A DNA stretch of 64,000 bases from Ochotona curzoniae (GCF_017591425.1 NW_024465885.1:37890501-37954500), one strand, 5' to 3'; positions 36,725 through 46,143 are shown, counted from the stretch's first letter. The notes: generated by a model from the letters alone, not told the origin. Program-made: numbers and translations.

Positions 36725-37590
36725 AGATATTTTTTTTGCTTTCTTTTCTTTTACTATTTTTTAAAAATTATTTTCCATGAAACAGTTTTGTATTTGTAGA
36801 ACATCATCCTACCTCCTCCCCTTCCTCCTCCTCTGTTTTGTTCTTCTCACCGTAGTGGAGTCCCTTAGTAACAGTTACAAGTTTTGCTTTATGCTATTTA
36901 AGTATATCAAGGCAAAGAGAGAGAGTCTGGTATCATTCTTTTCAGGTGTATTAACGGAGTCTTTGGAAATAGAGGCACATACTGTAGTGTATCTTTAGTT
37001 CCTGATATGCTGGTGTTCATTATAAGGTTCATATATGAGAATAAATGTACACACTTGATAATTCTCTATTTATTTTTTGTTTTGTATGAGGGCATACGAA
37101 TATATGATAACCATATTTTGGGGACTGTCTTATTTCACTGAGAATACTGGTCTCCAGGTGGAACCATTCTGCTGCAAACTGTAGGATTTCATTCTTTTTT
37201 TTTAATGGTTGTGTGGTATCCCATGGATTAGTTGTACGACAGTTTCTTCATCTATTCATCTGTCGATGGGCATCTGGGTTGTTTCCATCTCTTCACTAAC
37301 ATGAATTGTGCTGCTCTAAATGTGGGAATGCAGGTATATTTCTCGTATGTAGATTTCACTTCATTGGGATTTTTACAGGAGTGGGATGACTAAATTATAT
37401 GGTAGACCAGTACTAGTTGTTAATCCTATTTGGTCAAGGTGAATAACCTGTTTGATGAATGTTAGATTCAATTAGTATTTTGTAGAGAGCATAGAATTTG
37501 CATCTATGTTCATCAGAGATATTGGTCTGTTTTTGTGGTGCCTTTGTCTGGTTTTAAAACTACAGTAATACTAACCCTGTAAAATGTGTT
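36725..37590 (-). mobile_element. L1 antisense, with internal gap
   Basis: 3' UTR first (36725-37100), then antisense ORF2 end: 'gactgtcttatttcactgagaatactggtctcc' (37123), 'ggttgtgtggtatcccatggatt' (37207), 'catctattcatctgtcgatgggcatctgggttg' (37248), 'aattgtgctgctct' (37303). From about 37430 it jumps to antisense reverse-transcriptase-domain wording ('tcatcagagatattggtctgtttttgtggtgcctttgtctgg'), implying an internal deletion. It is followed by sense L1 at 37595. Confidence 0.75.
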
Positions 37591-37594
37591 TGGA

Positions 37595-37810
37595 AATGTG
37601 CTTATTGTAGCAGTATTCACAATAGCAAAAATACGGAATCAGCCTAGAAGACCATCAGTGTGTGAATGGATAAAGAAAATGTTCTATATACACAAGGGAA
37701 TATCATTCACTCATAAAAAGAAGTATATCCTGACATCAGTAATGAAATGGGGTTGAAGATTTTTACGTTAAGAAAAGAGACACAGAAGATAAATACTGTG
37801 TCTTTCTTCT
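37595..37810 (+). mobile_element. L1 ORF2 3' end, sense
   Basis: 'tgcttattgtagcagtattcacaatagcaaaaatacgg', 'accatcagtgtgtgaatggataaagaaaatgttctatatacac' and 'gaatatcattcactcataaaaagaag' are sense ORF2-end text. It lies directly next to antisense L1. Confidence 0.8.
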
Positions 37811-37814
37811 TATA

Positions 37815-37872
37815 TGTAGATTATATGTATATGTAGATTATACATATATTATATGTATATATATATATACAT
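37815..37872. repeat. Imperfect (TA)n / tatgta repeat
   Basis: Repeated 'tatgtagattata' and 'tatatatata' units. Confidence 0.85.
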
Positions 37873-38305
37873 TTGTAAACAAGTGTGTGCAGTTAAAATG
37901 TGGATGCCATATTATGTGAATATCAATATTCATAAATGTTCTCTTCACGGGATTACAGACTTACAGAGATGTATCATTTTCTCTTTAACAAGTTTTGGTC
38001 TGGAATTCTGCATTGTTTGATATTGACATATTTAATTCTGCTTTTTTGCGCTTGTAACTTTGGGGTGACCAATTAACTCTCAAACTTTCCTGAAATGTGT
38101 GTGGGGTGTGTCTGTTACATAAAGCATACATTTAGGTTTAAGCTTCTCTAGAAACCATTTACTTTCCCCCTGAAAAAGCAGTTACCGCGAGTCGTCCTAT
38201 TTTTTTTTTTCTGGTACTGTTAGTTTCATAAAGAAGAAAACTGTGTTTCCAAATAATGTTATCTAGAGGAATGACAGATTTATGCTTATACTAGTTAAAA
38301 GTGTA

Positions 38306-38331
38306 TACACACACACACACACACACACACA
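38306..38331 (+). repeat. (AC)n microsatellite
   Basis: About 13 AC units. Confidence 0.95.
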
Positions 38332-38733
38332 AACGATAACCTTTCTTTTAAATTTGGTTTCAAAGCAAGTTGGAAACCAAAAAGAGGCCAGATGTTTCTT
38401 AAGCTATTTAATCATGCAAACTGGATTTTACACACCTATTTTATGATTTATGCAATCATGTTTCCATCTCTAGCTCCTAAGTTCTATGAGTGAGATTCAA
38501 GCAAGGCACTTTTAATTCAGGAGCAATTTCTCTAGAATTTGGTACCAGTTCTCTAATGTGATATACATCTGACGGAAACAGAGCCACTTCTCAATCCTTA
38601 ATGCTGCTTTGAATGCAATCGATACTGTGTGAGGGCATAGGGAAAACTGAATCCAGGCAAGAGCTGATAATCCAGTCCTCGGCTTTTCCATTAAAAAATA
38701 AAATACAGCATTTCTGTGTCTTGCGAAAATGAT

Positions 38734-38747
38734 GTTGCTATGGAGAC
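38734..38747 (-). promoter_or_regulatory. RFX X-box-like motif
   Basis: On the minus strand GTCTCCATAGCAAC satisfies the X-box consensus GTHNYYATRRNAAC at every position. A motif this degenerate is expected by chance a few tenths of a time per 64 kb, so binding is only a possibility. Confidence 0.3.
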
Positions 38748-39358
38748 TGCCTTTATGAATCCCAAATAAAATGGTGCGAGCAACGTTCTTCCATTCTGCC
38801 TGCCCGTGAGTTCAGGCTAGATCTGCTTGTCTGGACCTTCCCATTTGTTGAGGTCTGTGCCTCCCCTGGGGCAACAGAACAAACCCTGTAAATCAGTAGC
38901 CGTCTTTCTCCAAATCAAGTAGAAAATAGGGAGATAAGATGTGACCTTTCAAAGGAACTGATGCATTTATTCAACTTACACAGAATATTTATAAAATCGC
39001 CTTTTTGATGAGCTCTGTACATGAGGGAAGTGGCATTAAAATTTAAAAATTATTCTTTTTTTACAGCTTTCTGTGGAAATCCTGCATAAATAATACTTAA
39101 CCATGCTAATTTGATCTGTATTGACGTACAAAAATTTAGCATACATTGAATTAAATTTTCTTAGTAACATTTTTCTTAAAATTTTACAACAATCCCAGAT
39201 TTCCTATTCATCAGTTCCATAAACAAACACTAGTTTCCACTTCTAAATATTGCACTAGTTGTATTTGGGAAGATGAGAGCAAACAGAAATCTCTAACTAA
39301 ACCAAAATGAGAGCCTGCTTCTTCAATATGAAGTTAGGACTGACCAAATAAAACACTT

Positions 39359-39688
39359 TTTTAAGATTTATTTTTATTTTTAATTGGAAAGTCAGATTTA
39401 CAAAAAGAAAGAGGAAGAGAGGAAGATCTTCCATCCGATGATTCACTCCCCAAGAAGCCGCATCGGCTGTAGCTGAGCCAATCCAAAATCAGGAACCTGG
39501 AGCCTCTTCCGGGTCTCCCGCATGGGTGCAGGGTCCCAAGGACTTAGTCCATTCTGGATTGCTTTCCCAGGCCACAAGCAGGGAGCTGGATGGGAAGCGG
39601 GGCTGCAGGGATTAGAACCGGTGACCATATGGGTTCCTAATGCATGCAAGGCAAGAACTATAGCCAGTAGGCTACCGTGCAGGGCCTG
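39359..39688 (-). mobile_element. C-SINE
   Basis: Full-length minus-strand copy: tail 'aagatttatttttatttttaattggaaagtcag', 'gatcttccatccgatgattcactcccc', 'ggaagcggggctgcagggattagaaccggtgaccatatggg' and head 'ggccctgcacggtagcctactgg'. Confidence 0.93.
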
Positions 39689-40268
39689 GAATACTGTTTT
39701 TAAATCATGACTATTAATAGTGTCATATTTTAATTTACAAAATGTTAATCTCTAATCTAGTGTCACATTAAAGGTTATAGTTTTATTAATAATGAAACAA
39801 CACGAGTTGTATAACTTCCCTGAGCCTTCACTGCTCTTACGTCTCCTTCTTGGGATGTTGTTCCATTGTAAGGATTGCGTCACTGATTGATGCCCTCCCA
39901 GATTATGAGACATGGAAGTGCTGAATCCTGGTTCTCCTTCCTTCTGTGCCTGGCCTGACAAGAGGGAGGCACATTGGCTTTGTTGAGTGTGTTCAAGTTA
40001 TAACGATTGAATAAATTCTTCCTAGCTTTTTCACTGAAGAGTCTTTAAAAAGACATTTATTTGTGGTGTTCAAATGAACGTATACCTCAAACTCTCAATT
40101 TCTTTCCCTGTTTTTAGAATAATGAATTGATATGCAGGCATTGAGGTTATATATCATGTTATAGAAGATGCCAGGGAGTACTTAGGCGCCCCAACATCAC
40201 ATGGAAGTTTTACTGTAGTAAGACGTGTACGGGAAGGATGTCCAGCTTAGCAGTAAAGATGCTTGTTA
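39689..40268. other. Unclassified non-coding DNA
   Basis: Nothing recognised. Confidence 0.4.
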
Positions 40269-40600
40269 AGGGTCTGGCACAGTAGCCTAATGGCTAAAGT
40301 CCTAACCATGAATGCACTGGGATCCCATATGGGCGCCGGTTCTAATCCCTACAGCCCCGCTTCTCATCCAGCTTCATGCCTGTGGCCTGAGAAAACACTC
40401 GAAGACTGCCCAAAGACTTGGGGTTACACACCTGTGTGGGAAACCTGGAGAAAGTTCCTGGCTCCTGGCTTTGGATTGACAAAGCCCCGGCTGCTGTGCT
40501 CACTTGGGGAGTGACTCATCGGATGGAAGATCTTCCTCTCGGTCTCTCCCTCTCTCTGTATATATGACTTTGCAATTCAAAAATAAATCTAAGAAAAAGA
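40269..40600 (+). mobile_element. C-SINE, left arm of a second inverted pair
   Basis: 'gggtctggcacagtagcctaatggctaaagtcc' head with A box, 'gggatcccatatgggcgccggttctaatccc' B-box region, 'cttggggagtgactcatcggatggaagatcttcc' and the tail 'aaaaataaatctaag'. The CpGs in 'gggcgccgg' are intact. Confidence 0.93.
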
Positions 40601-40788
40601 GGTTGGGGGCTGGCTAATATGCCCACATCACAACACCTGAGTATTTTTGTGACTCTGACTCCTAGCTTGGTCAGGATCTCAGATCCCTGCCTCTCACATG
40701 GTGGACCTGGCATTTCAGGAGTAAACAGACAGAAATGCTATCTCACCCTATCCTTTTCTCTCTTGCTCTCTAAAATAAATAATTTTAA
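40601..40788 (+). mobile_element. Possible decayed C-SINE, internally deleted
   Basis: The 3' portion ('tctctcttgctctctaaaataaataatttt') looks like a C-SINE tail and 'gggggctggctaatatg' could be its head. The body is too mutated to be certain. Confidence 0.4.
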
Positions 40789-41104
40789 AAAGACTTATTT
40801 AATTAGCAAGATTTACAGAGAAGGAGATACAGAGAGGAATATCCTCGGTCTGCTGATTCACTCCCCAAGTGAACTCAATGGTCAGAGCTGAGCTGATCCT
40901 AAGCCAGGAGCCAGGAGCCTCTTCTGGGTCTCCCGCATGAGTGCAGGGTCCCAAGGCTTTAGGCCGTCCTCACCTGCTTTCCCAGGCCACAGGCAGGGAG
41001 CTGAATGGGAAGTGGAGCAGCTGGAACACACATACCAGCACTCACATGGAATCCCGGTACATGTAAGGTGAGGATTTTAACCACTAATCTACCATGCCGG
41101 GTCA
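40789..41104 (-). mobile_element. C-SINE, right arm of the second inverted pair
   Basis: Minus-strand copy: 'cggtctgctgattcactccccaagtg', 'aagccaggagccaggagcctcttctgggtctcccgcatg', 'tgctttcccaggccacaggcagggagctg' and head 'gacccggcatggtagattag'. Flanks aaataatttt near 40772-40783 and 41109-41118 look like a target duplication. Confidence 0.92.
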
Positions 41105-41407
41105 CCAAACAAATAATTTTCAATAAGTAAAAGCAGTTTTAAAAACTTTGTTGGTGGTTTCTGTTTTTTAATTATGGCATTTTGTTTGTTTCAGAGGAAG
41201 GCACTGAAGTACAGATGAGTACTGCTAAGATAAATGAACATTGGTGCTAGAAAATTTTTTTATGAAAACAGACTATGTCCTGCTGCACTGTGAAAGCTGA
41301 TTAAATACAGGCTGCTGGCTGAGGAAAATTCCTCTCCACTAGAATTTAGAAAAGGACTCTGGTTGCTCATCTAAGTTTTTAAACACAATTTTCCTTGCGT
41401 AGGTATT

Positions 41408-41450
41408 TGAGATTTATTTGCTTTTTTTTGGAGGCAGAATTATAGAGAGC

Positions 41451-41501
<51 letters not shown>

Positions 41502-41725
41502 AGAGAGAGAGATTGTCCATGTGCTGCTTACTCCCTACAGCGCTGCAGCAGCTGCTGTGGCTAGGCCCTGTTGAGCTAGCAGTCTAGAATTCTAGCCACA
41601 ATCTCTGGCGATATTCCACTGCTTTGCCAGGGTCCTTAACGGGGGCCGGATTGGAAGTGCAGCAGTTAGCTCTCAGTCTGGCAACGAAGATGACTGCTTA
41701 ACCTACTGTGCTACCATACAGGCCC
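41408..41725 (-). mobile_element. C-SINE with expanded (GA)n
   Basis: 'gatttatttgc' tail, long GA run, 'cctacagcgctgcagcagctgctgtggctagg', 'cactgctttgccagggtcc' and head 'cgggcctgtatggtagcacagtagg' on minus. The CT-rich block of the SINE 3' region has grown into a microsatellite. Confidence 0.85.
41452..41512 (+). repeat. (GA)n microsatellite
   Basis: About 60 bp of GA with one interruption, inside the C-SINE. Confidence 0.97.
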
Positions 41726-42089
41726 GATTTGTCCTAGTATTTTTCCCAGCTCAAAGTTTTGCCTGAGCATGGCTCAAATACTCTTTCCTTCTAACTCCAA
41801 ATTCTATAAATGCTGCATCCATTTTTGCAGATTTTTTTTGGTTTGTTTTTTATAGCAAAACAGGTTGATGACCTCAGAATATGTGACCCACATTCTTCTA
41901 TGGCTCCTGAAAACCAACACATGCTCTTTCCCCAATTTTTCTCTGACGCTGTCACTCTGTCATCTGCACTCCAGGTTGCTGGTCAGGAAACCTCCAACCA
42001 CACAGCCGTCCAAGCCAGGAGCCTGTGGTTTGGCCTTAGCCCTCTCTCTTAGCCTTTGCACACCAGTCCTTTAGTACTCACTCGAAGTA

Positions 42090-42422
42090 TTTCTAGAATC
42101 TCACTGTCCTTCCCCCTAGAGACTCTCATTGTCTCTCACCTGAACTTTTTATAATAGCTCTCTAATTGGGCTCCAATTTTCCTGGCTTAACCTTTTTTGA
42201 AATCCATCCACCCATAGGAAAAAAAAAAAAGCTACCCCAAATAAATCTGACCTTTAAAATAATCCTTTTAAGGATCCTTATTTCTGCCCATACCGTATAA
42301 AGTCCTCGTGACCCAGACCTTGCCTGTCTCAAAAGCTTCATTGTTTAAATCTTTGCCTGACATTTACTCCTTGAACTTGGTACTCAGTTGAAGATTTTAT
42401 GTTTCTCAGACACACACACACA

Positions 42423-42472
<50 letters not shown>

Positions 42473-42755
42473 CGTGCTCATGCTCGGGGTGTATTCTCTC
42501 TGCCAAGAAAGTCTTTCCCAGCTTGAAAAAAAAAATGCCTTGTTCTTATTTACGTTTCGTACATAACAAAATATTTTTTCCTGGAATCTTCCATCTATCA
42601 TTTTGTTGGATTCAGTTTCTCTGCTCTTGGATGATTTTTCTTCACTTCTTCCCCACTAGACCTTAAATTCATTGAGATCCCAAGCTGTTTCAAATTCACC
42701 TATCATAGTTCCTAATGGATACTTGATAGTAATTTATTCAATTGAACAGGGTTTC
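42090..42755 (+). mobile_element. Ancient L2 (LINE2) 3' part, interrupted by a (CA)n
   Basis: Diverged L2 text in sense order: 'aatagctctctaattgggctcc' (42154), 'aaatctgacc' (42244), 'gtataaagtcctcgtgacccagaccttgcctgtctc' (42295), 'tattctctctgccaagaaagtctttccc' (42491), and 'ccccactagaccttaaattcattgagatccc' (42651), the L2 3' end motif. A CA microsatellite at 42410-42470 splits it. Confidence 0.6.
42410..42470 (+). repeat. (CA)n microsatellite
   Basis: About 30 CA units with a single CT interruption near 42423. Confidence 0.98.
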
Positions 42756-42869
42756 AATATTTGCTTAGTATTTGTCAAAAAAAAAAATAGAGTTTTGTGA
42801 AGCCTGAGCAAAGGAGACTTTTTGGTTTGTTTCTGCAGCATGCTTTTCACTCTGCTAGAAGTTGTACTT

Positions 42870-43245
42870 GAAATGTTGGCAACGCCTGCATCGCCACGTA
42901 CTTCCAGCCCCGAGTAGAGCGGAGGGACTAGGGTTATGAGACAGACAAGACAGACAACACACACAACACACAGAGGCTCATTCTTGTGAAGTGAAGGCCT
43001 TTATTCAAAGTCGAACTCTCTTGTATAGTCTGCTTGGCCCCTCCCAGGATCTTCCCAATGGTTAAGCAACACCTAAGCTCCCCTAAGGACGTGCAAAAAT
43101 GGGAAGCAGGAAAGAGGGAAATTGCAGTCAAACCATGGGGGCTAAATGTATCAGGCCATGATTGCCCTTCCTGTTACACCTTTGAGAAACAGCTGAGCTG
43201 TGGAGTTAACCCTTGGGAGATCGGGGCCTACATGAAATACTAGTT
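42870..43245 (-). mobile_element. Solo LTR candidate, antisense (ERV2-like)
   Basis: On the minus strand, a TATA-like 'actatacaagag' (43019-43030) is followed 15-20 nt later by AATAAA (plus-strand TTTATT at 43000-43005) and then a GT/TG-rich stretch, 'gtgtgttgtgtgtgttgtctgtctt', in the U5 position. The compact TATA-signal spacing is typical of an LTR. I see no partner LTR, no internal coding region and no confident terminal TG/CA. Class is inferred only from layout. Confidence 0.5.
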
Positions 43246-43416
43246 AAACTTGCTCCCATAGCACAAAAGTGTCAGAGGTAGTCATCTTTACTATCAACTT
43301 AGAATTGAGGGCTAAAGTTGCCTATCCCATGCCAAGCAGCAAATTTAGACCAAAGAGAAATTTTCACCAACATTGTCTCACATGGAGTATGAGAATCTCA
43401 TGATCAAGCTTTATTT

Positions 43417-43646
43417 AAAGTTTTGTTTAACACATTTATTTCAAAGAAAGTGACAGACACAGACAGCAATGGAAGGTTCTCCGTCATCTACTGAACTCCC
43501 CAGGAGCCCACAGCAGCCAGAGGTGGGCCAGACCAAACAGCCTCTCAGTCTGGTTCTCTAATGGTAGAAACAGGGGTTCAAACATTTGCTCTATATGCAC
43601 TGGCATGACACTAGAACTGGGATCAGAAATGAGACTGCACCGTGGG
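43417..43646 (-). mobile_element. C-SINE, 5'-truncated
   Basis: Minus-strand copy without the tRNA head: 'gtgacagacacagacagcaatgg', 'actccccaggagcccacagcagccagaggtgggccag', 'gcactggcatgacac'. Flanks gatcaagctttattt (43402-43416) and gatcaagcttttattt (43647-43662) form a target duplication with one indel. Confidence 0.75.
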
Positions 43647-43662
43647 ATCAAGCTTTTATTTG

Positions 43663-44544
43663 GGGCAGGCATAGGCAGGCTTCAAGACACCTGTGTGCTT
43701 CTGGACATGGCACATGTGTGGTGGTGTGACAGGCTTCCAAGTTCCTTATTTGTTTACCTGATTTTAAAATGAAAGTGCACTGCCCCTCCCCCTAAGTGGA
43801 ACTTTGGAAAGTATTCTGCAATATGTAGAAAGGGGTCATCTGGGATCATGCACAACTCCAAGCTAAATTGATATGTGCTTCTGTGGTCATTTAAATAATT
43901 TCTACATGACTGCTTATCCTCCCTTGGACGCTTGCTGTAATAACCTTGTATTAATGACCTCTGCTGCTTACTGGAGCTCCAGGGTAAAAAAAAAAAAAAT
44001 GTCTGGTAGTTTTTGGAACTAGAAACGTAGGGAAAGAAAAAGGCACTGTACCAATTATCTTATTCTTTCCTTCTAAATAAATAATTTAATCTGTTTGTTC
44101 TCTAGCCGTAGGATAATGCATTATAGAAAAGAATAATTATTATTTTATATGCTACACACTTAGAAAGGAGTTTGGGAAAGTTATCATGGTCTTATCTGTT
44201 GAAAATAACAGGTGTTTTTTGTAGTGCATTTTTCTTATCAATTTTGCATTTATATTTTACACAATTGTCTTACTGCATCTGAAATCATGCAGAAATCATT
44301 ATGGAAGCAAACAGAATGTTAATGATATGGAAGTAATTCAGGTCATCTCCTGTTAGAATATTAGCTGTAAGCATTGAACTGAATACCAAATTTGAACAAT
44401 GCTCCATGTTGGAGAACTTTGATTTCTAAAACTTCATAAAACAAAAGAAAAGTTGAATGTATTCATGTGACAGTGTTCCCTCTATCTCATTATTAGAGCT
44501 TGAGTTTTCAGTCCAGTATATTTAGTTGGAGATTGTTCCTTTTT
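43663..44544. other. Unclassified non-coding DNA
   Basis: AT-rich; nothing recognised. Confidence 0.4.
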
Positions 44545-44820
44545 TCAAAAGTTCTGTTTATCTGAAAAAACACACAGGGAGAATTCCATCTATTGATTAT
44601 CTGTTTCAATGTTTGCAACAGCCAGCAATTCCATCTGAGTCCCTTATGTGGGTGACACAAATACAAATGCTTCAAGGCATCATTTGCAGTTTCTCAGGGA
44701 GATGTCTAGAACACTGAGCTAGAGGCAGAAGAGCTATGAGCCAAACAGGCACTCTGAAATGGTCTGCTGGTATGCCAGCAGCCAACTCAATGCATAACAT
44801 TGTGGAGCCCAGGTGGCTAC
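44545..44820 (-). mobile_element. Old diverged C-SINE
   Basis: 'gaattccatctattgattatctg' , 'tttgcaacagccagcaattccatctgagtcccttatgtgggtgac' and 'tgcttcaaggcatcatttgcagtttctcaggga' retain SINE order on the minus strand; 'tggagcccaggtgg' near 44804 may be outside the element. Confidence 0.55.
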
Positions 44821-44879
44821 CAATGTGATCATGCTCGTCAATGAGAACATAGAACTTGCAATATGATTATTTGACCTTA

Positions 44880-45260
44880 GGGAAATTGGATTTACTTGTA
44901 TCACCTGCGGTTTTATATTTTTTTATTATAGGGACATATCACAGCTTCTTTACTCATTCATTTGCTGGTGAAATATTAATTTTCTATGTGTTTCATTTTG
45001 TGTAAGTGTCCCAATTCCTTTAGGTAATGTACCTAGAAATAGAATTGCTAAATAATAGGATAGGGTGTGTTCCTGATCAACATCTTACAAGGAATTAAAT
45101 GGTTCCATCATTTCTTCCTCATCTGTGATTGAACAAATGACCAGATAGCTCCCTTATGTTATCTAATTTATCTACTTGTTTATTTCTACAATAATTCTGT
45201 CTTATCAATAAATTTAAGTAATAGGTTTGATATGCAGTAAAGAACATCCCTTTCATCAAT
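44880..45260 (-). mobile_element. Old L1 fragment, antisense
   Basis: 'cttctttactcattcatttgctgg', 'gtaatgtacctagaaatagaattgctaaataataggatagg' and 'catttcttcctcatctg' are antisense ORF2-end wording, diverged. Confidence 0.6.
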
Positions 45261-45385
45261 CATAAGTCATTATTTGTTCCAGATAGCCAGATATAGATAT
45301 GGATGCATGAGTCTTTTGCTCTTCTAAAATACGTTTTAAATCACTTTTTAAAGCCTCATCCAAAATACTGTTAGAGGTTTTCATT

Positions 45386-45402
45386 AGAAATAATTTCAGT
45401 TC
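45386..45402 (+). repeat. Target-site duplication, left copy (5S/L1 chimera)
   Basis: AGAAATAATTTCAGTTC, repeated exactly at 46127-46143. The cut ATT/AGAA resembles the L1 endonuclease preference TT/AAAA. Its last bases (TC) overlap the first bases of the 5S match, a 2-nt microhomology. Confidence 0.95.
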
Positions 45403-45485
45403 TCCCATCCAAGTACTAACCAGGCCCGACCCTGCTTAGCTTCCAAGATCAGATGAGATCGGGCGCGTTCAGGGTGGTATGGCCG
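45401..45485 (-). pseudogene. 5S rRNA fragment, antisense, inside an L1 insertion
   Basis: The minus strand matches nt 6-90 of mammalian 5S rRNA from 'cggccataccacc' to 'cttggatgggaga'. Over these 85 nt I see only two differences from the 5S I know, CG to CA and CG to TG, both at CpG sites. The first five and last ~31 nt of 5S are missing, so the end of the internal promoter (box C) is cut and the RNA could not fold normally. Both edges coincide with structural junctions: the right edge is the L1 start, the left edge is the target duplication. It is therefore part of one retrotransposition product, not a dispersed 5S gene. Confidence 0.95.
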
Positions 45486-45488
45486 AAA

Positions 45489-45671
45489 TGCCCATCAACA
45501 GAAGATTGGATAAGAAAACTTTGGTTCATCTACTCCATGGAATACTACTCAGCTATTAAAAAAAACAAAATGCAGTTCTTTGTGGCTAAATGGGCCCAAC
45601 TGGAAACTATAATGCTAAGGGAAATGAGCGAATCCCAAAAGGTTAGATACCACATGTTTGCCTTAATTTAA
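45489..45671 (+). pseudogene. L1 ORF2p C-terminal remnant (open)
   Basis: The reading CPSTEDWIRKLWFIYSMEYY followed by SAIKKNKMQFF parallels the known mammalian ORF2p C-terminus (WIKKMWHIYTMEYYAAIK type), through to the stop at 45669. The endonuclease, reverse transcriptase and most of the cysteine-rich region are absent, so there is no activity. In the same frame the antisense 5S fragment supplies an upstream ATG at 45453, giving a 72-codon hybrid frame that is probably not expressed. Confidence 0.9.
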
Positions 45672-46028
45672 CCAGTAATTTTATTTGTTTGTTGGCTTAT
45701 TTGTTTTTGAACCTGTCATTGATACTGTCTCAATCCATGTGTTGTGAAAAATTGAACTTGCATTACTTTTAACATATTGTTTACTCAATACTATGTCAAT
45801 CAATTTCATAATATTGTATATTGTTGCTGTTGTTTTGTTGGGGCTTTTAACTGACTGGGACTTTACTCAGTTAGCTCTGCCTTCAGACCAGAGAAGGTCT
45901 CCCCTAGAAACCGCTGAACTTATCTGGACAACAAGATGCTGAACTCTACGCTAGGTATATGTACGCAATGAATGAATCCCAACTGAACTTCAACTGTGGT
46001 TATGCAGCAAGGTGGAGGAATCCACCGT

Positions 46029-46056
46029 GGGGGTGGGGTTGTGGGGGGGTAGGGGG
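46029..46056 (+). other. G-quadruplex-capable G-run in L1 3' UTR
   Basis: Four G-tracts (5, 4, 7 and 5 G) separated by 1-4 nt. The homologous C-rich stretch at 61947-61977 keeps it in the second copy. G-rich polypurine tracts are a known conserved feature of mammalian L1 3' UTRs. Confidence 0.85.
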
Positions 46057-46126
46057 AATCCCAGTGCCTACAAAACTGTATCACATAACACAATGTGATT
46101 AACAATAAAAAAATAAATAAATAAAA

Positions 46127-46143
46127 AGAAATAATTTCAGTTC
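46127..46143 (+). repeat. Target-site duplication, right copy (5S/L1 chimera)
   Basis: Exact 17-bp match to 45386-45402, directly after the A-rich tail. Confidence 0.95.

Larger units (their letters stand above)
37873..39355. other. Repeat-poor non-coding DNA
   Basis: Holds an (AC)n at 38306-38331 and, at 38550-38930, a stretch without obvious repeats that includes an RFX X-box-like site. No gene recognised. Confidence 0.4.
45486..46126 (+). mobile_element. 5'-truncated L1 3' end in the 5S/L1 chimera
   Basis: 641 bp. It contains the last ~60 codons of ORF2 still open, a stop at 45669-45671, a ~455-bp 3' UTR and an (A/T)-rich tail at 46104-46126. The 3' UTR matches 61883-62307 (opposite strand) closely by eye. 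It is among the least decayed L1 pieces in the window. Confidence 0.95.

Noticed and set aside
42338..42666. Open frames rich in alternating Thr-His or Val-Cys
   Set aside because: They are translations of the (CA)n microsatellite at 42410-42470.
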